From NCBI GenBank assembly GCA_036380435.1, contig DASVES010000069.1, positions 1 to 9,668 of the forward strand: a stretch of DNA of 9,668 nt, written 5' to 3'. The notes under the pieces were generated by a model. It did not search any database and was not told the origin of the DNA. It worked only from the letters and a program-made list of their open reading frames with translations. Source of the DNA: DASQDT01 sp036380435 (GTDB taxonomy: Bacteria > Acidobacteriota > Blastocatellia > Pyrinomonadales > Pyrinomonadaceae). Shown one piece after another: positions 4,621-9,668 of the stretch; positions within the stretch are counted from its first letter, which is position 1, and each line of letters begins with the position of its first letter. The position numbers and the translations under genes were made by a program.

Positions 4621-7359
4621 TCACGGTTTCACGAACGTTTCCACCTTGAGGTCTGCGCCGTCCGTGCTGACGGTAATCATGCCGCGCTCGCCGGTGGTGA
4701 GGACTTGCGCGCCGTGTGCGTGCCAGCGTTCCACCACGGACTCGTGCGGGTGTCCGTAAGGCGAGTCGCGCGCGACGGAGATGACGGCGAACGTGGGGCG
4801 CGTCGCGGCGACGAACGCCTCGGTCGAAGAGGTGCGGCTCCCGTGGTGCGCGACCTTGACGGCGTCCGACCCGAGACCACCGGGCGAGGCGGCGACGAGC
4901 GCGGCTTCCGCGCCGGCCTCGATGTCGCCCGTCAGGAGAAATGTTCTCCGGCCCACGCGCACGCGGAGCACGACGGAATCGTTGTTGCCCGACGTTGCCC
5001 TGTCGCCCGGCGCAATGACCGGGGGCCATAACACGTCCACTTCGACACTGCCGAAGCGCAACCTGTCGCCGCGCCCGACGACGTAGAGCGGCACACTGGC
5101 GCGGCGCAGTGTCTCTGTGAAGCGAGCGAACTCGGAGTCGCCGGCCGGCGTGCGCGCGACGAGCGCGGCCCCGACACGGAAGTTGCGCGCAATGTCGTTG
5201 AGACCGTCGATGTGGTCGGCGTCCGCGTGCGTGGACAGCAGGTAATCGACCCGGTCGAGGCCGCGCCACCAGAGATATTCGGAGACGACCGCCTCGCCGA
5301 CGCCGCGCGTATCCCGCTCGAAGTTCTCGCGGCCTGCCTCGGCGTCGCCCTCGCGTCGCCGGTTGAAGCCGGGTCGCCCACCGCCATCGACGAGCAGCGT
5401 CGTCCCGTCCGGCATCGTGAGGAGCGCGGCGTCTCCCTGTCCCACGTCGAGGAAGTCGATTCGCAAACGCCCCTCGGCGCGCCCCGCGCTGAACGGGTGG
5501 AAGATGATGACGGCGACGAGTAACGCATAAAGCCATGCCGAGACCTTCAACAATCGCCGGCCCGCAACGGCGGCGGCCGTTTCCGCTTCGACCCGCAACG
5601 CGAGTGGCGACCAGTGCGCGAGGGATAAAGCCAGCACGGCGAGCGGCAGGTAATAGAGCGCGTAGACGAACGCAGCCGCGCCCGCGTACTCGGGCAGTCG
5701 CACGCTTGCGAGGCCCGCCGCGGCGAAGGGGCCGGCGCTGTCCACCATCAGACGGTTCGCCCATTCGGCCAGCCACACAAGTGGCGCCGCCGCCTTTGCT
5801 GACACTTGCGCGACGAGGACGGCGGCGAGCGCGGCGAACGAGAGGACGGCCATCAGCGCGCCGACGAAGACGTTCAGCACGAGCGCGGCCGGCGTGAGCC
5901 GGTGGAAGTAGAGTACGAGCGCGGGCAGCATCCCCGTTTGTACGCACGCCGAGACGAGTACGGCGGTGAAGACGTAGCGGAGCGCCGCCTGCACCCTCCA
6001 CCGTTCGAGGCGGGCCGCGAGCGGCGTCTTGAAGAGCCGGTAGCTGTATGTCGAGCGCCTCATCTCGCGGCGCCAGCGGCGCTCGCTCCAGTAGAGTGCT
6101 TCGGCCAGCCGGCGTAGGAGCGCGGGGCACGCGGGCGGGTACGGCGTCGTGCTGCGTGGACGCCACGCGCCCACCTCGTGCAGGCGCGTGAGCGCGGGCC
6201 ACGCGAGCACGACGATTGAAAGGACGGACAGGAAGGTGAGTTGAAACGAGGGGTCGAAGAGGGCGCGTGGGCGCGCGGCGAGCAGCGCGAGAGCGGCGCC
6301 GCCGAGCGCGTTGAGCGTCCCGGCGGGCCGTCCGATGGCGGGCGCGAGCGCCGCGACTGTGAACATCAGCGCCGCGCGCAGCACCGAAGCTTCGGCCCCC
6401 ACCGCGACCGCATAGGCCCACACGCAGACGGCCGAGGCGGCCCACTGCCACAGCCGCCGCCTCGTCAAACGGCGCGCCAGCCACCACGCCACGCCGCCGA
6501 CGAAAGTGATGTGTAACCCAGAGATGACGAGAACGTGGAACGTGCCGCCCTCGCGAAACTTTTCGCCGGTCGCGCGCGCGAGGTGTAGACGGTTGCCGAG
6601 CACCGACGCCGCGAGCACGCCGGCGGTGTCGGCGGAGAAGTTGTCCGTGAAGCGCGCGAGCAGCCACGCGCGCCGGCGTTCGAGCCAGAGAAGCGGCAGA
6701 AAGACCGGCTCGTCGTCGAGCCTTTCGACGACGAGCGGACTCTTGATCGTCCCGCGCGCGTCCGCGTCGCGGCGTTCGAGATACTCTGTGAACGGTGAGA
6801 CGCCGGGGTTGCGGTAACCTTCGTCGCGATCCAGTCCGACCAACACACGCAGCCGCGCCCCCCGACGTAACTCCAGCGCGTCATACTCCGCCCACACCTT
6901 TTCGCTTCGCGCCGGCGCGAAGAGTTCCACCGCGCCCGAGACCTCGCGCTCCTCCCCCTTGAAGCCCCAACGCTCCGCGCGCAGACGCAGCGCCAGCCCG
7001 TCCGGCGCGACTTCGGGCGCGCGCTCCAGCACGCCCGTCAACTCCACGGGGTCGCCCCCGCCGATGCGTCCCTCTTCAAGTAACTGCCGCACGCGAGGCA
7101 CGCGCGGCGTCGCCACGCCCTCGGCCGACGCAAACACCGCCCCGCAAGCCGCGAAGGCCGCGACGACGAGAACGGTCGCATGCCCCGCACGTTCGCGAAG
7201 GCAAGCGACGACGGCCAGTGTCGAGAGAATTATTCCGCCGGCGAAGCACGCGGCGAGTGGAGGGGAGATTAAACGCGCGAGAAGAATCCCGGCCGCGAAC
7301 GACGCGGCGAGCAGCGCCAACGGGTGCAGGTTGAACGACGGTTGGTGAGGAACCAACAT
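4621..7359 (-). CDS. comEC: ComEC/Rec2 DNA-uptake channel protein
   Basis: The protein has 912 residues, full length with all three family domains. ComEC forms the inner-membrane channel that carries single-stranded DNA into the cytoplasm in natural transformation. Residues ~1-80 carry the first membrane segments, followed by the soluble N-terminal (DUF4131/OB-fold) domain to ~210. The Competence domain spans ~240-620, with the signature GTFHVLVISGLHITFVGG (272-289), EASVLRAALMF (323-333) and LFDPSFQLTFLSVLS (367-381). The metallo-beta-lactamase-like domain spans ~630-905: LDVGQGDA (637-644), H711-x-D713-x-D715-H716, TGD (810-812), HHGS (838-841) and GHPHE (869-873). The first metal motif is HxDxDH rather than HxHxDH. 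The ATG at 7359 lies 16 nt after the oxidoreductase stop and has no recognisable Shine-Dalgarno, so translation may depend on the upstream gene. Codons 842-896 are part of a block duplicated at 2263-2391. Confidence 0.95.
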   Translation of the reverse strand: MLVPHQPSFNLHPLALLAASFAAGILLARLISPPLAACFAGGIILSTLAVVACLRERAGHATVLVVAAFAACGAVFASAEGVATPRVPRVRQLLEEGRIGGGDPVELTGVLERAPEVAPDGLALRLRAERWGFKGEEREVSGAVELFAPARSEKVWAEYDALELRRGARLRVLVGLDRDEGYRNPGVSPFTEYLERRDADARGTIKSPLVVERLDDEPVFLPLLWLERRRAWLLARFTDNFSADTAGVLAASVLGNRLHLARATGEKFREGGTFHVLVISGLHITFVGGVAWWLARRLTRRRLWQWAASAVCVWAYAVAVGAEASVLRAALMFTVAALAPAIGRPAGTLNALGGAALALLAARPRALFDPSFQLTFLSVLSIVVLAWPALTRLHEVGAWRPRSTTPYPPACPALLRRLAEALYWSERRWRREMRRSTYSYRLFKTPLAARLERWRVQAALRYVFTAVLVSACVQTGMLPALVLYFHRLTPAALVLNVFVGALMAVLSFAALAAVLVAQVSAKAAAPLVWLAEWANRLMVDSAGPFAAAGLASVRLPEYAGAAAFVYALYYLPLAVLALSLAHWSPLALRVEAETAAAVAGRRLLKVSAWLYALLVAVIIFHPFSAGRAEGRLRIDFLDVGQGDAALLTMPDGTTLLVDGGGRPGFNRRREGDAEAGRENFERDTRGVGEAVVSEYLWWRGLDRVDYLLSTHADADHIDGLNDIARNFRVGAALVARTPAGDSEFARFTETLRRASVPLYVVGRGDRLRFGSVEVDVLWPPVIAPGDRATSGNNDSVVLRVRVGRRTFLLTGDIEAGAEAALVAASPGGLGSDAVKVAHHGSRTSSTEAFVAATRPTFAVISVARDSPYGHPHESVVERWHAHGAQVLTTGERGMITVSTDGADLKVETFVKP
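4708..4836 (-). repeat. 129-bp comEC core, duplicated at 2263-2391
   Basis: The block matches 2263-2391 at 128 of 129 positions; the one difference is A at 4811 versus G at 2366. Both copies have the same orientation and are 2,445 bp apart. Identity ends sharply on both sides: into unrelated AT-rich DNA on one side, and into a diverged but still homologous comEC 3' end on the other. Confidence 0.93.
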
Positions 7360-7375
7360 GAGTTACGTGTTTAAT

Positions 7376-8428
7376 TCACGAAGATAGCGGAAGCGTGCAT
7401 TTTTGTTCGTTACTCCGAAGCGCCGATTCGATGATGCGTATTGTGTCCTTCGCCTCTGTGGGCTTAACCTCAAGCTCGGCGCGACCAGCTATCGCATCAA
7501 CGATGTTCTGATAGTAAGCCTGATAGCAACCCGCATTCGTTTCTACGCGCCCCTCCACGTGTAACCCGCCGATTTGCGTGTTGAGCGTGCCCCACAGTTC
7601 CCTCGGCTCTTCGCCCCAGTTAGGCTCTGCCGGCGTGAGTCCCCGCTTCAGCGCCTCTTCCTGCGGATCAATGCCGTATTTGACGAAGGAGCCTTCCGTG
7701 CCGTGGAGAATGAAACGCGGACTCCGCTCGCGCACCAGCATCCCCGCTTTCAGTATCACCTTCAACTCGTCGTAATGCAGTGTCAAATCAAAATTATCGA
7801 CCGCCTTCGCGAAACTCCTCTGGACACTGAGGTCCGCCGTAACCATTCGCGGCAGGCCGAACAGAACCTGCGCCTGATCGATCAGGTGGGAACCGAGATC
7901 GTACAGGATACCTGCTCCTTCACCATCCTCTTCCCTCCATGCGTTTGGCCTCGGGTAATTTCTGAAGCGATCATAACGCGACTCGTATTCAACCACGTGG
8001 CCCAGGAGATTGCCGCCCAACAGCTTCTTCACTGTCTGGAAATCGCCATCCCACCTCCGATTATGATGGACGCTGAGAAGTCTGTTTTGCCGGCGCGCCA
8101 GATCGATCAACTGCTGAGCCTGAGCCGACGAAGTGGTGAAAGGCTTTTCGACCACCACGTGCTTATTGGCCAGCAAAGACTGTCTGGCAAGGTCGAAATG
8201 GGAGTTGTTCGGGGTTGCGATGACGACCAGATCGATCTCCTCATCTTGCAGGAGGGCGGCGGCGTCACGCACCACTTCGACCCACGGGTAACGATCACGG
8301 GAGGCGTCCCCATGGCGCGCTACAACTTTCTTCAGTCTCAGGCGAGAAACCGATTGAATGATGGGCGCGTGGAACACGCGGGCCGCCATGCCATCACCAA
8401 TAAGCCCTACACGTATCTCATCTACCAT
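7376..8428 (-). CDS. Gfo/Idh/MocA family oxidoreductase, IolW/YdgJ-like
   Basis: The protein has 350 residues. The N-terminal Rossmann fold is marked by RVGLIGDGMAARVFHAP (6-22), VVIATPNNSHFDLA (68-81) and VVVEKPFTT (91-99, with the Glu-Lys-Pro nucleotide motif). The C-terminal alpha/beta domain shows HHNRRWDGDF (121-130), ILYDLGSHLIDQ (174-185, His181 in the usual catalytic place) and SFVKYGIDPQEEALKRG (247-263). These segments match my memory of Bacillus IolW (YvaA) and E. coli YdgJ, which are NADP-dependent scyllo-inositol dehydrogenases. The substrate here is a prediction and another polyol or sugar is possible. The ATG at 8428 puts the Rossmann motif next to the N-terminus as the family requires; a longer frame (to 8542) would overlap the upstream gene and is rejected. 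Only a weak GGTGG precedes the start. It is the middle gene of a leftward set, 50 nt after the small TM gene and 16 nt before comEC. Confidence 0.9.
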   Translation of the reverse strand: MVDEIRVGLIGDGMAARVFHAPIIQSVSRLRLKKVVARHGDASRDRYPWVEVVRDAAALLQDEEIDLVVIATPNNSHFDLARQSLLANKHVVVEKPFTTSSAQAQQLIDLARRQNRLLSVHHNRRWDGDFQTVKKLLGGNLLGHVVEYESRYDRFRNYPRPNAWREEDGEGAGILYDLGSHLIDQAQVLFGLPRMVTADLSVQRSFAKAVDNFDLTLHYDELKVILKAGMLVRERSPRFILHGTEGSFVKYGIDPQEEALKRGLTPAEPNWGEEPRELWGTLNTQIGGLHVEGRVETNAGCYQAYYQNIVDAIAGRAELEVKPTEAKDTIRIIESALRSNEQKCTLPLSS

Positions 8429-8478
8429 CTGGCCACCGAGACTATGTATAGCTGGACCAAGCCTTAAATTGAGGGCGC

Positions 8479-8709
8479 CTAGCTCAATCTTCCCATCAAA
8501 TAAATGATGATGATAACGATAAACATCACGAGTAACGCACACGCCAACACGACGCGCCGGTAGAGGTTGCCGAGCTGCTCCTGACGCGTCACGGCCTGCT
8601 GTTGCAACTCCAGTGAGCGTTGCGTCACCTTCCGGTACTCGGCCAGATGCTCACGCTGCACGTCACGTAATTCGATCAGCAATTCCTTTATCTCGCCCGA
8701 TTCCTGCAT
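8479..8709 (-). CDS. Small coiled-coil protein with C-terminal membrane segment
   Basis: The protein has 76 residues. Residues ~5-50 are charged and heptad-like (EIKELLIELRDVQREHLAEY onward, then Leu/Gln-rich), consistent with a coiled coil. Residues ~53-72 (VVLACALLVMFIVIIIIYLM) form one strong transmembrane helix followed by GRLS, so it should be tail-anchored with its N-terminus in the cytoplasm. The ATG at 8709 has CGGAG five bases upstream. It starts 17 bp beyond an attC-like repeat and ends 50 nt before the oxidoreductase, so it probably heads that operon. Function is unknown. The amino-acid pattern, ribosome site and lack of a better overlapping frame support a real gene. Confidence 0.72.
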   Translation of the reverse strand: MQESGEIKELLIELRDVQREHLAEYRKVTQRSLELQQQAVTRQEQLGNLYRRVVLACALLVMFIVIIIIYLMGRLS

Positions 8710-8726
8710 GATGACTCCGATGCTGG

Positions 8727-8834
8727 CTAACGCCCGGCCTCACCCGCCGCGCACACAACCTGATGAGCGGCGAGTCTTGCGGATGAGAGCAACGCTATTC
8801 GCGGTCGGGTGCCTGCCGTTGGTAGATGCGGCGT
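8727..8834 (-). repeat. attC-like folded repeat, copy 1 (downstream of the toxin)
   Basis: Copy 1 of a ~107-bp repeat, direct with copy 2 at 9489-9595. The outer ~26 bp and the inner ~54 bp are almost identical between copies, with a divergent ~28-bp centre. Read on the minus strand it begins at the toxin stop, runs GCATCTACCAACGGCAGGCA and CCCGACCGCG, and ends GCGCGGCGGGTGAGGCCGGG then CGTTAGCC. The two arms are imperfectly complementary (GGCA, CACCCG and CCGCG boxes pair), as in integron attC sites. GTTAGCC differs by one base from the attC consensus GTTRRRY, and the opposite CTACCAAC deviates from RYYYAAC. Confidence 0.6.
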
Positions 8835-9133
8835 CAGTAGTGATAACGCGCCTGAAGAAAATCAACTCTTCCTTCACTAACCAGATATACGATTCGATGT
8901 TCTTGCGTGAGGCGTCGTGACCACGCGCCTGCCAACTGATACTTGAGCGGTTCTGGCTTGCCAAGACCCGTAAACGGATCGCGCATCACGGCCTCGACCA
9001 AGTCAAAGGCTCTGAGCGCGACCTTGCGATCCGTCTCCACCCAATAACGTAAATCTTCAATGAACTCGGGGTGGAACGCTGCTACGCGCTCTTTGCTCCT
9101 GCGGGGTTGGTCTTTACTCCTTTTCGCCAACAC
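8834..9133 (-). CDS. Txe/YoeB family toxin (RelE superfamily mRNA interferase)
   Basis: The protein has 99 residues from the GTG chosen. The core matches YoeB-type ribosome-dependent mRNA interferases: FHPEFIEDLRYWVETDRK, DPFTGLGKPEPLKYQLAG, WSRRLTQEHRIVYLV and C-terminal ARYHY. The catalytic set of the family is present: Glu in PEP (61), Arg in WSRR, His in EHR, and the terminal His-Tyr. The toxin cuts translated mRNAs when the antitoxin is lost. The start is uncertain: TTG, GTG and TTG are consecutive codons (9136, 9133, 9130) just after AAGGAG, and I chose GTG. All add about 20 residues before the usual family N-terminus. The gene overlaps the antitoxin by about 20 bp, implying coupled translation. 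Its TGA (8836-8834) touches the edge of the attC-like repeat. Confidence 0.9.
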   Translation of the reverse strand: MLAKRSKDQPRRSKERVAAFHPEFIEDLRYWVETDRKVALRAFDLVEAVMRDPFTGLGKPEPLKYQLAGAWSRRLTQEHRIVYLVSEGRVDFLQARYHY

Positions 9134-9404
9134 CAAGCTCCTTACGCAAAGATGCGACCGTGGCCTTCGGCTTTGGCCTCTTAGCCTTAGCTCGCTTCAG
9201 GGCAGTTAAGAGCCGATCCGCATTCTTCGGAGACCTGAGGAGATGCGCCGTCTCCATCAAGCCCGACAACTCTTCGGCGGAAACTAACGCCACGTCACGG
9301 GAGCCGCGGCGGTTGATGATGACGATTTCCTGATTTTTCGCCACCTCATCACAGAGCTTGGCCAAATTCGCCCGCGCGCGCGTATATGTTGTTTGGATAG
9401 GCAT
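9114..9404 (-). CDS. Phd/YefM family antitoxin
   Basis: The protein has 96 residues. The N-terminal DNA-binding and dimerisation fold reads MPIQTTYTRARANLAKLCDE, then VAKNQEIVIINRRGSRDVAL and VSAEELSGLMETAHLLRSP; the ARANLA, RRG and SAEEL...ETAHLLRS segments are typical of YefM. The C-terminal tail (KRAKAKRPKPKATVASLRKE onward) is basic and probably unfolded until it binds and masks the toxin. The ATG at 9404 is preceded by GAGGTGAT at good spacing; a GTG three codons upstream (9413) overlaps that ribosome site and is rejected. It is first in the TA operon, as usual for yefM-yoeB, and the complex would repress its own promoter through the palindrome at 9425-9445. Confidence 0.92.
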   Translation of the reverse strand: MPIQTTYTRARANLAKLCDEVAKNQEIVIINRRGSRDVALVSAEELSGLMETAHLLRSPKNADRLLTALKRAKAKRPKPKATVASLRKELGVGEKE

Positions 9405-9424
9405 GCAGATCACCTCTGAAGCTA

Positions 9425-9445
9425 ACGTACAGGAACACTGTACGT
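9425..9445. promoter_or_regulatory. Palindromic operator of the TA operon
   Basis: Perfect 8-bp arms acgtacag and ctgtacgt flank a 5-bp spacer, 20 bp upstream of the antitoxin ATG. The GTACAG/CTGTAC halves resemble the TGTACA-type motifs reported for YefM-YoeB operators. One arm covers the predicted -10, so binding would block the promoter. Confidence 0.6.
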
Positions 9446-9465
9446 ATAAAGGCAGATTCGGTCAA
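9437..9465 (-). promoter_or_regulatory. Candidate promoter of the TA operon
   Basis: On the minus strand, TTGACC (9460-9465) lies 17 bp from TACAGT (9437-9442). The -35 is good and the -10 only fair. Predicted start is near 9430, giving a leader of about 26 nt. The -10 overlaps the palindromic operator. Confidence 0.45.
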
Positions 9466-9488
9466 GGCGAGGTAGAAAAGGGAAGCAC

Positions 9489-9595
9489 CTAACGCCCGGC
9501 ATCACCCGCCGCGCATTCAACCCCGACACCACCCAAGTTCTCGATGAGAGCCGCGCTATTCGCGGTCGGGTGCCTGCCGTTGGTAGATGCGGCGT
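9489..9595 (-). repeat. attC-like folded repeat, copy 2 (upstream of the antitoxin)
   Basis: Direct copy of 8727-8834, 762 bp away. On the minus strand it starts GCCGCATCTACCAACGGC, continues AGGCACCCGACCGCG, has a divergent centre, and ends GCGCGGCGGGTGATGCCGGG then CGTTAGGTGC. The end GTTAGGT fits the attC core consensus GTTRRRY exactly. The arms pair over roughly three quarters of about 29 positions, leaving a few unpaired bases as in attC. An open frame entering from the right edge stops inside its distal end (TAG, 9491-9489). Confidence 0.6.
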
Positions 9596-9668
9596 GATTT
9601 AAAGGTATTGCAGGTATGATAGCTCTCTTAGTGAACGAATCAATAATTTCTTCGATTAAATATCCATA
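9489..9668 (-). CDS. 3' end of an unidentified ORF running into the repeat (partial)
   Basis: On the minus strand only one frame is open from the right edge. It encodes YGYLIEEIIDSFTKRAIIPA, then IPLN, then repeat-encoded HAASTNGRHPTANSAALIEN and a tail to the TAG at 9491-9489; 59 residues are visible. The first ~24 come from DNA clearly more AT-rich than the rest of the window. I do not recognise a family. The real coding end may be the unique part, with the last 35 residues contributed by the repeat, as happens when cassette ORFs extend into attC. It could be a chance open frame. Confidence 0.35.
   Translation of the reverse strand, partial: YGYLIEEIIDSFTKRAIIPAIPLNHAASTNGRHPTANSAALIENLGGVGVECAAGDAGR

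Larger units (their letters stand above)
2392..4707. other. Candidate inserted segment with two cargo genes and a replacement comEC 3' end
   Basis: This is the stretch between the two copies of the comEC 3' core. It holds, from left to right, an AT-rich palindromic patch, a terminator, the leftward two-gene operon with its promoter, and the last ~86 bp of the present comEC. By eye it is less GC-rich than comEC and the kinase. The boundaries are set where the two comEC copies stop matching (2391/2392) and where they become nearly identical (4707/4708). No integrase or transposase is present. That the segment is an insertion is inferred from the duplication pattern alone. Confidence 0.35.

Noticed and set aside
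4601..6667. 688-residue minus-strand ORF overlapping comEC
   Set aside because: Arg/Ala-rich, low-complexity product in another frame of a gene with strong ComEC motifs; long shadow frames are expected at this GC content.
8438..8460. TATACA -10-like box just upstream of the oxidoreductase start
   Set aside because: No acceptable -35 at 16-18 bp, and the leader would be very short; the gene is better explained as part of an operon.
7574..8467. 297-residue plus-strand ORF
   Set aside because: Antisense to the oxidoreductase, which has clear Rossmann and EKP motifs; no family resemblance in the plus-strand product.
8429..8542. N-terminal extension of the oxidoreductase
   Set aside because: It would overlap the small TM gene and precede the Rossmann motif with 38 unrelated residues; the ATG at 8428 fits the family.
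8740..8964. 74-residue minus-strand ORF across the toxin 3' end and repeat copy 1
   Set aside because: It overlaps the well-supported toxin in another frame, and its C-terminal half is repeat-encoded.

Overview
This is a high-GC bacterial window whose coding regions have mostly G/C third codon positions. The gene content and protein style (MOFRL glycerate kinase, secreted Cys-rich/EF-hand protein, IolW-like dehydrogenase, ComEC) would suit an Acidobacteriota-like (Blastocatellia-type) soil or sediment lineage. That placement is an inference from style, not from a marker gene.

Layout, left to right. Positions 1-233 hold the 3' end of a ComEA-like helix-hairpin-helix protein (+). Positions 315-1643 encode a glycerate 2-kinase (+, TTG start). 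A long hairpin built from 7-bp GAGGTCA/GAGGTTA units separates it from a convergent phosphomannose-isomerase-type cupin (1712-2083, -), which has its own good promoter. Directly upstream of the cupin, on the same strand, is a broken copy of the last ~70 codons of comEC (2179-2391). Then come an AT-rich patch with a perfect 30-bp palindrome, a terminator hairpin, and a leftward two-gene operon (4454 to 2580) for a membrane-anchored protein of unknown function and a secreted Cys-rich EF-hand protein. That operon has a clean sigma70-type promoter just beyond the intact comEC stop. Next is a leftward operon of a small coiled-coil/TM protein (8479-8709), an IolW/YdgJ-like Gfo/Idh/MocA oxidoreductase (7376-8428) and full-length comEC (4621-7359). 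The right end holds a leftward YefM/YoeB-type toxin-antitoxin pair flanked by two direct copies of a ~107-bp folded repeat, and a partial ORF that runs off the window.

Two structures deserve attention. (1) The comEC 3' end is present twice, 2,445 bp apart. A 129-bp block is identical except for one base, while the coding sequence just downstream of it is only about three-quarters identical. This mosaic looks like insertion of a ~2.3-kb segment (the two-gene operon plus a replacement comEC 3' end), leaving the displaced native end beside the cupin. (2) The two ~107-bp repeats have the layout of integron attC sites: an ORF ending at the edge of each repeat, GTTAG at the distal end and two complementary arms. 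The TA pair then looks like a gene cassette, and the partial ORF at the right edge like the end of a neighbouring cassette. No integrase is visible in the window.

I see no rRNA, tRNA, CRISPR array, phage gene or transposase ORF.
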